Origin: Deltaproteobacteria bacterium
Lineage (GTDB): Bacteria; Desulfobacterota_B; Binatia; UBA9968
NCBI GenBank assembly: GCA_005879255.1
Contig: VBKY01000056.1
Coordinates: forward strand, 1-17,115
Direction: 5' to 3'
DNA length: 17,115 nt
Positions 1-7,856 of the stretch are shown here, one piece after another. Position 1 is the first letter of the stretch, and the number at the start of each line of letters is the position of its first letter. Below the pieces are notes generated by a model. That model was not told the DNA's origin. It was given only the letters and a program-made list of their open reading frames with translations, and did no database searches. The position numbers and the translations under genes were made by a program.

Positions 1-1941
1 AAAATCACGCCGGGACATGATTTCAACGACTTCGAAATCGGCGAGCGCTTCGGCCTGGATAAGATCAGCATATTCGATGCCGACGCGCGCGTCGACGCGG
101 CGGCGTTCTTAGCTCGCGGCGAGAGCGGCGAATGGATTGAACGTTATCGCGGTAAAGACCGCTTCGATGCGCGGAAGCTAATCGTCGCCGAGTTAAAAGA
201 GAATGGTTTTCTGGAAAAAACCGCCATTCACAAACTTGCGGTGGGGCGATGCTACCGTTGCCAGACGGTGATCGAGCCATACTTGACGCCGCAGTGGTTC
301 GTTGACATCAAACCGTTGGCGGAGTTGGCGATGAAGGTGGTGCACGATGGCAAAATTCAGATTATCCCCGAAGGCTGGAGCAATTCGTATTTTGCCTGGA
401 TGGAAAACATCAAAGACTGGTGTATCTCGCGGCAGATTTGGTGGGGCCACCAGATTCCCGCTTGGTACTGTAAGCGCTGCGACGCGGCAAACCTCATCGC
501 CGGACCGGGCAGCGATTATTTACTCACCAAAGACGCAATGCCCATCGTCGGGCGGCAAGCTCCACAGCAATGTCCGAAGTGTGACGGCACGGAATTGATC
601 CAAGACCCCGATGTTCTCGATACCTGGTTTTCTTCCGGGCTGTGGCCGTTCTCGACTTTGGGCTGGCCCGACAGCACGGACGATCTCAAGACATTTTACC
701 CGACATCCACATTAGTCACCGGGTTTGATATTTTGTTTTTCTGGGTGGCGCGGATGATCATGATGGGACTGAAATTCATGGGTGAAGTGCCGTTCCGTGA
801 TGTTTACATCCACGCGCTGGTGCGCGACGAACAGGGGCAGAAGATGTCCAAATCGAAGGGGAACGTCATCGATCCGCTCGACGTCATGAATCAATATGGC
901 ACAGATGCGTTCCGCTTCACACTCGCGGCGATGGCTGCCATGGGGCGGGATATCAAGCTCGCGGAAGATCGCATCGCCGGTTATCAGAATTTTGTCAATA
1001 AACTTTGGAACGCCTCACGCTTCGTGCAAATGAATCTGTCCGGCGCGAGTGACGCCAGACACGACGGATACGATGTGCTGTTCGATAATAACTTCGAGTT
1101 GGCTGACCGTTGGATTCGTTCGCGTCTCGCCTCGACCATCGTCGAAGCGCGCAAAGCGATCGAGGCGTACCGGTTCAACGATTATGCCAACGTCCTTTAT
1201 CAGTTTACCTGGCATGAGTTCTGTGACTGGTACATCGAGATGAGTAAGCTGGCGCTCAACGGTACAGTCGGTGACGATCCGGCGAAGAGCCGCAAATTCC
1301 TGTCGGAATTGTTGGATCAGATTCTCCTGCTGCTTCATCCGATTATGCCGTTTGTGACCGAGGAGATTTGGCAGGCGTTCGGTGACACCCGCAAAAGCAT
1401 CATGGTGCAAAAGTATCCGACGGCGCCATCAAACTGGATTGACGCAGGCACGGAGACAAAAATGGCGTTTCTAATGGGCGTTGTTCGCGCCATCAGGAAT
1501 CTTCGCACCGAAATGAACTGCCCGCCAGGGAAAGAAGTCAAGGTGATTTGTTACGGCCAGAGCGCGGACCTATCCTTCCTCAGTGAGCTGCGGCCGTATC
1601 TGCGCGCCTTGGCGCGCGTCGGTTCGGCGGAATTCTTAAGCTCCGGTGAGCGCCCACGGGGAGCGGCAACGTCGGTGGTCGGCGCCACGGAGATCTATTT
1701 GCCGCTCGACGATCTGATCAACCTCGATGAAGAGCAGGCACGACTGGCGAAAGAGGTGGGCAAGGTCGAGCAGGAACTGGTGCGGGTGCAAAAGAAACTC
1801 GGCAACGGTGACTTTCTATCCAAGGCCAAAGAGGAAGTGGTCGAGAAGGAACGGGAAAAGGCGAGCCAGTTCGAGGAGAAGATCCGCACGCTCAGGAGCA
1901 GCTTGGAAAAGATCCGCGAAATTCAAGCCGGAAGGAGCTAG
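1..1941 (+). CDS. valS: Valyl-tRNA synthetase, 3' part (5' end outside window)
   Basis: Charges tRNA-Val with valine in the cytoplasm (class I synthetase). The reading frame is open from base 1, so the start lies upstream; 646 codons are visible of the roughly 880 usual for the family. Seen in order: a stretch starting KITPGHDFNDFEIG, typical of the end of the editing domain; Cys pairs CYRC, CKRC and CPKC that look like zinc-ribbon ligands; the DTWFSSGLWPFSTLGWP block; the KMSKS ATP-binding signature at visible residues 281-285; the anticodon-binding helical domain with the WHEFCDWYIE motif; and a Lys/Glu-rich C-terminal coiled-coil arm (about residues 575-640) that is diagnostic for ValRS against IleRS and LeuRS. 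It heads the cofactor operon; the nadC ribosome-binding site lies in its last codons. No frameshift seen. Confidence 0.97.
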   Translation, partial: KITPGHDFNDFEIGERFGLDKISIFDADARVDAAAFLARGESGEWIERYRGKDRFDARKLIVAELKENGFLEKTAIHKLAVGRCYRCQTVIEPYLTPQWFVDIKPLAELAMKVVHDGKIQIIPEGWSNSYFAWMENIKDWCISRQIWWGHQIPAWYCKRCDAANLIAGPGSDYLLTKDAMPIVGRQAPQQCPKCDGTELIQDPDVLDTWFSSGLWPFSTLGWPDSTDDLKTFYPTSTLVTGFDILFFWVARMIMMGLKFMGEVPFRDVYIHALVRDEQGQKMSKSKGNVIDPLDVMNQYGTDAFRFTLAAMAAMGRDIKLAEDRIAGYQNFVNKLWNASRFVQMNLSGASDARHDGYDVLFDNNFELADRWIRSRLASTIVEARKAIEAYRFNDYANVLYQFTWHEFCDWYIEMSKLALNGTVGDDPAKSRKFLSELLDQILLLLHPIMPFVTEEIWQAFGDTRKSIMVQKYPTAPSNWIDAGTETKMAFLMGVVRAIRNLRTEMNCPPGKEVKVICYGQSADLSFLSELRPYLRALARVGSAEFLSSGERPRGAATSVVGATEIYLPLDDLINLDEEQARLAKEVGKVEQELVRVQKKLGNGDFLSKAKEEVVEKEREKASQFEEKIRTLRSSLEKIREIQAGRS

Positions 1942-1946
1942 CGCTC

Positions 1947-2801
1947 ATGGATATACAAGTCAGCCCGCAGATCGAAAGATTGATTCGCGACGCGCTCGAT
2001 GAGGACATCGGCGCCGGCGATTTGGCGACGATGGCGACTATTGCGGCGGAAGCGCAAGGAACCGGTTTGTTCCGCGCCAAAAAAGACGGCGTCGTAGCGG
2101 GCTTGGTTTTGCTCCAACGAATCTTCTATTTCATTGATCACAGAATCACGGTGCGGTTGCTGACCCATGACGGCGCTTCAGTCACCCAAGGCATGGTGGT
2201 TGCCGAAGCGGTCGGTCCGGTTCGCGCACTGCTCTTATCCGAAAGGACGGCGCTCAATTTTCTCCAACGATTGTCGGGCACGGCGACCTTGACGCGGAAA
2301 TATGTCGACGCCATCAAGGACTTTCCCTGCAAGGTGCTCGATACCCGAAAAACCACGCCCGGCCTTCGCACGCTGGAGAAATATGCGGTGCGCATGGGCG
2401 GCGGTATGAATCATCGCATCGGCCTGTACGATGCCGCGCTGGTGAAGGATAATCATATCGAAGCCACCGGCTCGATCGCCGAAGCGGTCAAAGCGGTGCG
2501 GCGTCACGCGCCATTCATGGCGAAGGTCGAAGTGGAAAGCAGCAACTTGAAACAAGTTCAAGAAGCGATCGATGCCGGCGCCGACGTGATCATGCTCGAC
2601 AATATGTCGATCGCGCAGATGACCGAGGCGGTAAAGCTGGTCAACAAGCGAGCCTGGATAGAAGCCTCGGGGGGAATCACGCTGGAAACCATTCGGCAAG
2701 TCGCCGCCACGGGCGTGGACTTTATCTCCTCCGGCGCGCTCACGCATTCGGCGCCGGTGGTCGATTTCAACATGAAAATCACGATGAATGTCAGCAACTG
2801 A
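1947..2801 (+). CDS. nadC: Nicotinate-nucleotide pyrophosphorylase (quinolinate phosphoribosyltransferase)
   Basis: Converts quinolinate plus PRPP to nicotinate mononucleotide, CO2 and pyrophosphate in de novo NAD synthesis; cytoplasmic. At 284 residues it has family length. Motifs seen: SERTALNFLQRLSG, DTRKTTPG (132-139) followed by R141 and EKYAV, GGGMNHRIGL, the KDNH loop (167-170), VEVE, DVIMLDNM, IEASGGI and the C-terminal GVDFISSGALTHSA. These include the Arg, Lys and His residues that hold quinolinate and PRPP in the family. The ATG at 1947 has AGGAG at 1933-1937. It lies 5 bases after valS and its end overlaps birA by 14 bases, so translation is probably coupled. No nadA or nadB is in the window. 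Confidence 0.97.
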   Translation: MDIQVSPQIERLIRDALDEDIGAGDLATMATIAAEAQGTGLFRAKKDGVVAGLVLLQRIFYFIDHRITVRLLTHDGASVTQGMVVAEAVGPVRALLLSERTALNFLQRLSGTATLTRKYVDAIKDFPCKVLDTRKTTPGLRTLEKYAVRMGGGMNHRIGLYDAALVKDNHIEATGSIAEAVKAVRRHAPFMAKVEVESSNLKQVQEAIDAGADVIMLDNMSIAQMTEAVKLVNKRAWIEASGGITLETIRQVAATGVDFISSGALTHSAPVVDFNMKITMNVSN

Positions 2802-3627
2802 TCCTCGGTCCATTTTAACGGCGGCGGTTGACGGCGCGCCGCTTGATCTCGCTAAGGTTCGCGAATATTTAGACGCGAAACGCCTAGGTACAAAATTCCA
2901 TTACTTCGTCGAGATCGGTTCGACCAACACTCACGCTCGTGAGCTTGCCGAAAAAGGCGCGGCGGAAGGCGAAGTGGTGCTCGCGGAGTCCCAGACCCAC
3001 GGCCGCGGCCGCCTGGGCCGGCGCTGGGAGTCGCCGCCGTTAACTAACCTGTATTTCTCGGTCATTCTCCGTCCCAAGTTGGCGCCGGTTCATGCGCCGC
3101 AAATTACTTTGACGGCCGCTGTGGCACTCGCTGAAACCATCGATTCGCTGATTCCGCTGAGCCCGGTGATCAAGTGGCCCAATGATATATTGGTCAACGG
3201 AAAAAAGTTGGCAGGTATTCTGGCTGAGGCGGTCTGCGCACGCGAGCGCGTCGAGTACGTAATTCTCGGTATCGGCGTTAATGTCAATTGCCCAGTCGAT
3301 GCCATGTCGCAGGAGCTTCGTCAACGGGCGACTTCTCTATTCGATGTGACCCGGATTCACATGGATCGCGAATTTGTTTTACGACGATTGATTCAAGACC
3401 TTGACCGGTGCTATGGAGATCTTGAACAGTTTGGCTTTGAGGCGATCGCGCCGCAATGGGAGGCGCGTTTCGGCCTGCGCGGAAAGCGCGTGCGTATCGA
3501 ATTGCGCGATCAGGTTCTCATCGGCCGGGCGCGCGGCCTGGCGCGCGATGGCGCGCTGCTTGTCGAAGGAGATGACGGAATACTGCAGAAGGTTATTGCC
3601 GGGGACGTGATTCCACTGGAGACTTGA
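2788..3627 (+). CDS. birA: Biotin--[acetyl-CoA-carboxylase] ligase, monofunctional
   Basis: Activates biotin with ATP and attaches it to the carrier-protein lysine of biotin enzymes such as acetyl-CoA carboxylase. At 279 residues it lacks the N-terminal winged-helix of E. coli BirA: the catalytic fold begins near residue 35 with a GSTNTHAREL segment, so it should not act as the bio-operon repressor. Seen: the adenylation signature GRGRLGRRW (72-80), KWPND (129-133), GKKLAGILAE (138-147) and a C-terminal SH3-like domain with GRARGLARDGALLVE. The ATG at 2788 lies inside the last codons of nadC (14-base overlap); the stop TGA overlaps a possible TTG start of coaX. The roughly 34 residues before the catalytic domain are of unclear role, too short for a full DNA-binding domain. 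Confidence 0.95.
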   Translation: MSATDPRSILTAAVDGAPLDLAKVREYLDAKRLGTKFHYFVEIGSTNTHARELAEKGAAEGEVVLAESQTHGRGRLGRRWESPPLTNLYFSVILRPKLAPVHAPQITLTAAVALAETIDSLIPLSPVIKWPNDILVNGKKLAGILAEAVCARERVEYVILGIGVNVNCPVDAMSQELRQRATSLFDVTRIHMDREFVLRRLIQDLDRCYGDLEQFGFEAIAPQWEARFGLRGKRVRIELRDQVLIGRARGLARDGALLVEGDDGILQKVIAGDVIPLET

Positions 3628-3638
3628 TTCGCGGATCC

Positions 3639-4433
3639 ATGCTGCTGGCCATCGATATCGGTAATACCAACATCGTTCTTGGTCTCTACCAAGGCAAGAA
3701 GCTGATTACTCACTGGCGCTTGGCGACCCAAGCTGAGCGCACCGCTGACGAGTACGGCGTGATCATCTCGCAGCTGATCGATTACGCAGGTTATCGCTGT
3801 GATCAAATCTCCGCCATTGCCGTTTCCTGCGTGGTGCCGCCCATGCTAACGACGACGCAAGAGCTAGCCGATAAATTTTTCAAAATCGAACCCTTGATTG
3901 TCGGCCCCGGCATCAAGACCGGCATGCCGATTCTCTACGAGAGCCCAAAAGATGTCGGCGCCGACCGCATCGTCAACGGCATCGCGGCGTACGAAAAATA
4001 TCACGACAGCTGCATCATCGTCGATTTCGGCACGGCGACGACCATCGATCTAATTTCAAGAAAGGGCGAATACGTTGGCGGCGCCATCGCGCCGGGTTTG
4101 TCCATTTCACTAGAGGCGTTGATTCAGCGCGCCTCCAAGTTGCCGCGCATCGAGGTCGTCAAGCCCAAAGAAGTCGTCGGACGAAATACCATCAATTCGA
4201 TCCAAGCGGGCATCTTCTACGGCTATGTAGGCTTGGTGGACGGCATCGTCGAGCGCATTCAAGAACAACATGGCCTTCGAGCCAAGGTCGTGGCCACGGG
4301 AGGATTGGCGCCTTTGGTCGCATCGGAATGTTCCAGCATCACCGAAGTGGATGAATTCTTGACCTTAGAAGGGCTGCGAATCATTCATGAACGAAATTCG
4401 CTCCATGAAGTTAAAGCAAGAGTCCAAACTTAG
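3639..4433 (+). CDS. coaX: Type III pantothenate kinase
   Basis: Phosphorylates pantothenate, the first step of coenzyme A synthesis, using the ASKHA-fold kinase that is unrelated to CoaA. From the ATG at 3639 the product has 264 residues, the usual length, and begins with the family N-terminus MLLAIDIGNTN (phosphate-binding D6, G8, N9). Other motifs: GADR (107-110) with the following IVNGIAAYEKY, DFGTATTID (129-137), GGAIAPGLSIS, and a C-terminal VATGGLAPLV block. An alternative TTG start at 3624 overlaps the birA stop by 4 bases and adds five residues (MIRGS); I prefer the ATG because family proteins start at that point, although neither start has a strong ribosome-binding site. Last gene of the valS-nadC-birA-coaX cluster. 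Confidence 0.95.
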   Translation: MLLAIDIGNTNIVLGLYQGKKLITHWRLATQAERTADEYGVIISQLIDYAGYRCDQISAIAVSCVVPPMLTTTQELADKFFKIEPLIVGPGIKTGMPILYESPKDVGADRIVNGIAAYEKYHDSCIIVDFGTATTIDLISRKGEYVGGAIAPGLSISLEALIQRASKLPRIEVVKPKEVVGRNTINSIQAGIFYGYVGLVDGIVERIQEQHGLRAKVVATGGLAPLVASECSSITEVDEFLTLEGLRIIHERNSLHEVKARVQT

Positions 4434-4441
4434 AAAAATCT

Positions 4442-4450
4442 AGGGGGAGG
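4442..4450 (+). promoter_or_regulatory. Strong ribosome-binding site of the EF-G-like gene
   Basis: AGGGGGAGG lies 11 bases before the ATG at 4462, in the 28-base gap after coaX. It is one of the best Shine-Dalgarno matches in the window. No promoter can be placed in so short a gap, so the gene may be read from the cofactor operon or from a promoter inside coaX. Confidence 0.6.
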
Positions 4451-4461
4451 AACCCGTAGTT

Positions 4462-6567
4462 ATGGCTGTAGCGGAGCTAGAGAAACTTCGTAACTTCGGC
4501 ATTCTCGGTCAAGGAGGGTCGGGCAAGACCTCTTTAGGGGAAGCGATGCTGTTCGCCGCGGGTGCGACTCAGCGGTTGGGAAAGGTTCAGGACGGGACTT
4601 CGGTGTTGGATCATGAGCCGGAAGAGATCAAGCATCGTGTGTCGATCTCGACGGCATTTCATTCCCTGTCGTGGAAAAAATTCCCGATGACTTTGATCGA
4701 TACCCCGGGGTACGCGGCGTTTCTCGCCGACTCGATCAACTCGATGCGCGGATTTGGCGGCGCGGTGTTCGTGCTCAATCCCGTCGTTGGAATACGTGTC
4801 GAGTCCGAGCGATTGTGGGAGAAAGCCAATGAAAACCGCGTGAGCCGCTTACTTTTCGTTAGCAAGATGGATCATGAACAAGGCGACGTCGAAGGCCGTA
4901 TCGCGCCGATGTTGGAAGCCTTGGAATGCAAAGGGGTCTATTTGCAAATGCCGCTCGGCGCGGAGATGAATTTTAAAGGTGTCGTCGATCTTATTACGAT
5001 GAAGGCGTGTATCTATGAGGGCGACACGGGAAAGTTCGTCGAAGCGGAGATTCCTTCGGAATTAAGGAGTGCTGCCGACGAGTGGCGGCAAAAAATGGTC
5101 GAGGATGTTTGCGAGACCGATGACCAACTCCTTGAGAAGTTCCTCGACGGGCAGGACTTGAGCACGGAAGAGTTAAAGAAGGCGATCCGGGAAGGCACCA
5201 GAGAGCGAAAAATCTTTCCGATACTCTTCGGCTCGCCGCTGCGCCAAATCGGCATCGCGCAACTCCTCGACGCCGTCGCCGATTATCTACCGTCCCCGCT
5301 CGACGAAGGCGAAGCCGAAGGCCGTAACCCCGCCAACGCCGAGCCTATCAAACGTGCGGCCGATCCGACCGCGCCGTTTTCCGCGTATGTCTTCAAAACC
5401 GTGATCGACCCTTTCGCCGGCAAGCTTTCGATCATGCGCGTGATGTCGGGAAAAATCGCTCCGGATGTGACTTGCTACGTGCCCAGTCGGCAGGTCAAGG
5501 AGAAAATGGGCCATATATTTCGACTAGAGGGCAAGAAACAGGAAGCCGTAAAAGACGCGGTGGCGGGTGAAATCATCGCCGCGGCGAAATTCAAAGAAAT
5601 CGCCACAGGGGATACTCTGTGCGACGAAAAGGCGCCGATCGTCTACGAAGGCGCCGCCCATTTCGCGCCGAACATTTCGTTCGCTTTGGAACCGAAAAGC
5701 AAAGCCGATGAAGATAAATTGCCGCAGGGCCTGCATCGCATCATGGAAGAAGATCAGACGATCGCGATGCACCGCGACGAGGAAACGCGCGACTTTATTC
5801 TTTCCGGCATGGGGCAGCAACACATCGAGATCATCGTCGAAAAATTGAAACGGAAATACGGCGCGGAGGTCATCCTGAAAGCACCGAAAGTGCCGTACAA
5901 AGAGACCATTCGTGCCAGCGCCAGCGCCCAGGGAAGGCTGAAAAAACAAACCGGCGGGCGCGGCCAGTTCGGCGACACTTGGCTCAAGGTCGAACCGCTC
6001 CCGCCGGGTAAAGGCTTCGAGTTCGTCGACCAGATTGTCGGCGGCGCGATTCCGCGTAATTATATTCCCGCAGTCGAAAAGGGCGTGAGAGAGGCGATGG
6101 CAGGCGGCTATTTGGCGGGATATCAGATGGTCGATGTGCGCGTAACTTTGTACGACGGCTCGTACCATGACGTCGATTCCTCGGATATGGCGTTCAAGAT
6201 TGCCGCATCGATGGGATTCAAAAATGCCGTTGAAAAAGCCAAGCCGGTGCTGTTGGAACCGATCATGAACATGGAAATCGCGGTGCCCGACGAGTGCATG
6301 GGCGATGTGATCGGCGATCTTAACAGTCGCCGCGGCAAAGTGCTGGGCATGGACACCAAAGGCCACACCCAGGTTATCAAGTCGCGGGTACCCATGTCCG
6401 AGGTCTTAAAATATGCGCCTGACCTACGTTCCATTACCAGTGGACGAGGTGAGTTTCATATGGAGTTTTCCCATTACGAAGAGTTGCCCGCACACCTGGC
6501 GGAAAAAGTGATCAAAGAAACCAAGGCGAGCAAGGCGGCGGAGCATAACGGCGAACACAAAGCCTGA
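4462..6567 (+). CDS. fusA: Elongation factor G paralogue (EF-G-2 type translational GTPase)
   Basis: A 701-residue protein with full EF-G architecture: G domain (about 1-270, ending LLDAVADYLPSP), domain II, domain III (GMGQQHIEIIVEKLKRKYG), domain IV (GGRGQFGD ... DVDSSDMAFKIAASMGF) and domain V (EPIMNMEIAVPDECMGDVIGDLNSRRG). Its GTPase motifs depart from ribosomal EF-G: P-loop GQGGSGKT (16-23) instead of AHIDAGKT; switch I has HRVSIS with Ser61 at the usual Thr; G3 is DTPGY (80-84), Tyr84 replacing the catalytic His; G4 is SKMD (134-137) rather than NKMD. These suit an accessory EF-G paralogue rather than the str-operon fusA, and no rpsL, rpsG or tuf is adjacent. Its function (translocation, recycling or a stress role) cannot be read from sequence. 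The symbol fusA is used in the broad family sense. Confidence 0.9.
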   Translation: MAVAELEKLRNFGILGQGGSGKTSLGEAMLFAAGATQRLGKVQDGTSVLDHEPEEIKHRVSISTAFHSLSWKKFPMTLIDTPGYAAFLADSINSMRGFGGAVFVLNPVVGIRVESERLWEKANENRVSRLLFVSKMDHEQGDVEGRIAPMLEALECKGVYLQMPLGAEMNFKGVVDLITMKACIYEGDTGKFVEAEIPSELRSAADEWRQKMVEDVCETDDQLLEKFLDGQDLSTEELKKAIREGTRERKIFPILFGSPLRQIGIAQLLDAVADYLPSPLDEGEAEGRNPANAEPIKRAADPTAPFSAYVFKTVIDPFAGKLSIMRVMSGKIAPDVTCYVPSRQVKEKMGHIFRLEGKKQEAVKDAVAGEIIAAAKFKEIATGDTLCDEKAPIVYEGAAHFAPNISFALEPKSKADEDKLPQGLHRIMEEDQTIAMHRDEETRDFILSGMGQQHIEIIVEKLKRKYGAEVILKAPKVPYKETIRASASAQGRLKKQTGGRGQFGDTWLKVEPLPPGKGFEFVDQIVGGAIPRNYIPAVEKGVREAMAGGYLAGYQMVDVRVTLYDGSYHDVDSSDMAFKIAASMGFKNAVEKAKPVLLEPIMNMEIAVPDECMGDVIGDLNSRRGKVLGMDTKGHTQVIKSRVPMSEVLKYAPDLRSITSGRGEFHMEFSHYEELPAHLAEKVIKETKASKAAEHNGEHKA

Positions 6568-6576
6568 GGCGGTTCC

Positions 6577-6795
6577 ATGGAGCAGTCCTTCGACCAATTC
6601 AACGCGAGTTTGCTGTATTGCAACAAATGCGGACGCGCGATGCCGGTACGGCAACGGCTCTTGCTGGTGCTGCCGGACGGCGAGCTGTACGACTACACAT
6701 GCCAGGGATGTAACAGCTCGATCGGATCAAAGACCGAAAAGGCGGGGCTCAATCCCGCCGCGCGCGGTCCGGGATCTAGATCAGGAGGGTTCTAG
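6577..6795 (+). CDS. Small four-cysteine zinc-ribbon protein
   Basis: A 72-residue protein starting 9 bases after the EF-G-like stop, with GAGG (6566-6569) overlapping that stop as a likely ribosome-binding site. It has two knuckles, C15-x2-C18 (CNKCG) and C42-x2-C45 (CQGC), separated by 23 residues containing a hydrophobic LLLVLPDGELYDY stretch: a small single-zinc ribbon. I recall short deltaproteobacterial 'cytoplasmic proteins' of this form but know no function. The C-terminal tail (about 50-72, Gly/Ser/Arg-rich) looks unstructured, and its codons double as the ribosome-binding site of the next gene. Coupling to the EF-G paralogue suggests, without proving, a role in translation or nucleic-acid binding. 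Confidence 0.8.
   Translation: MEQSFDQFNASLLYCNKCGRAMPVRQRLLLVLPDGELYDYTCQGCNSSIGSKTEKAGLNPAARGPGSRSGGF
6783..6788 (+). promoter_or_regulatory. Ribosome-binding site embedded in the upstream gene
   Basis: AGGAGG, nine bases before the ATG at 6798, lies inside the last codons of the zinc-ribbon gene, which stops at 6793-6795. This fixes the start of the amidohydrolase gene and implies translational coupling between the two. Confidence 0.7.
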
Positions 6796-6797
6796 CG

Positions 6798-7826
6798 ATG
6801 GCAGTGATCGATTCGGATGCCCATGTGTTAGAAACGGAGCACACGTGGGAATACATGTTGGAATCGGAACGCAACTTAAGACCGCGCATTGTGCCGACGC
6901 CGAACGATCCGTCTTCGGGCGGCGAATCGTGGTTGGTCGACGGCACGTATATCGGCAAGGCGCGCAACGTCGGTCACGACACGGCTCGGGAGGCACGCGA
7001 GATGGCGGACATCCAAGCGCGGCTCAAGCACATGGATGAGCTCGGTATCGATGTCCAAGTACTTTACCCAACGATCTTCCTGCGCCCCTTCACCCGTCGT
7101 CCAGAGGTCGAGCTAGCGGTGACCCGAAGTTACAATCGCTGGCTGATCGATATCTGGAAGAAAGCGCCTCACCGGCTGCGCTGGGTGGCGGTATTGCCGC
7201 TACTTTCGATGGGCGAGGCGATCGAAGAAGCGCGCTTCGCCAAAAAGAATGGCGCCTGCGGCATCTTCATGCGCGGCCTGGAAGGCGACAAGCATATCAG
7301 CGACGCCCATTTCTTTCCGATCTACGAGGAAGCCGGCAGGCTCGATCTGCCGATCTGCGTTCATTCCGCCACCGGCAGCTTCGCGGTGCATGATTATTTC
7401 CTTAACGAATGCGGCTTTAACAAATTCAAGCTCGCGGTTGTCGGATCCTTTCACTCGCTGATCTTCAACCGGATCCCGGAGAAATTTCCCAACACCAAAT
7501 GGGCGTTCATAGAAGTGAGCTCGCAATGGGTGCCCTACGCGGTTCACGACTTTGCAAGGCGCTTCGAGCGCAATGGCATTAAGGTCGACAAGAGCGAGGT
7601 GCTGCGCAAAAACAAGATATGGGTCACCTGCCAGACCGATGACGATCTGCCTTATGTGCTCAGATACGCTGGTGACGACATGCTCGTGATCGGCACGGAC
7701 TACGGCCACAACGATACGTCCTCCGAGATCCTCGCGTTGCGCAAGCTCAAAGAAGATGGCGCGGTACCGGCACATGTGGTCAAGAAGATCCTAGACGACA
7801 ACGCGCGCACCCTATATGGCCTGTGA
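6798..7826 (+). CDS. Amidohydrolase family 2 (ACMSD-like TIM-barrel) protein
   Basis: A 342-residue metal-dependent hydrolase or decarboxylase of the amidohydrolase-2 family, whose known members include ACMSD and gamma-resorcylate decarboxylase. Seen: N-terminal IDSDAHVLE with D5, D7 and H9 (a DxDxH form of the usual HxH); the LKHMDELGIDVQVLYPT strand; a barrel His in CVHSATG (H189); GSFHSL (H219); E239 in FIEVSSQWVP, the glutamate variant of the HGG strand; and C-terminal GTDYGHND with D301 and H304. No signal peptide, so cytoplasmic. A second, diverged family member follows 30 bases later, then a GGT-like hydrolase, which suggests a catabolic operon. Whether it hydrolyses or decarboxylates, and what, is not readable. 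Confidence 0.88.
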   Translation: MAVIDSDAHVLETEHTWEYMLESERNLRPRIVPTPNDPSSGGESWLVDGTYIGKARNVGHDTAREAREMADIQARLKHMDELGIDVQVLYPTIFLRPFTRRPEVELAVTRSYNRWLIDIWKKAPHRLRWVAVLPLLSMGEAIEEARFAKKNGACGIFMRGLEGDKHISDAHFFPIYEEAGRLDLPICVHSATGSFAVHDYFLNECGFNKFKLAVVGSFHSLIFNRIPEKFPNTKWAFIEVSSQWVPYAVHDFARRFERNGIKVDKSEVLRKNKIWVTCQTDDDLPYVLRYAGDDMLVIGTDYGHNDTSSEILALRKLKEDGAVPAHVVKKILDDNARTLYGL

Positions 7827-7856
7827 CCTATTGACCTGATTGGTTGTGACTCGGAC

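Noticed and set aside
5524..6366. 280-codon open frame on the minus strand within the EF-G gene
   Set aside because: It lies wholly inside a well-supported EF-G coding region, has no recognisable domain and no ribosome-binding context; a shadow of the + strand codon bias. The same holds for the other long minus-strand frames, such as 2235-2813, 7200-7775 and 9560-10198.
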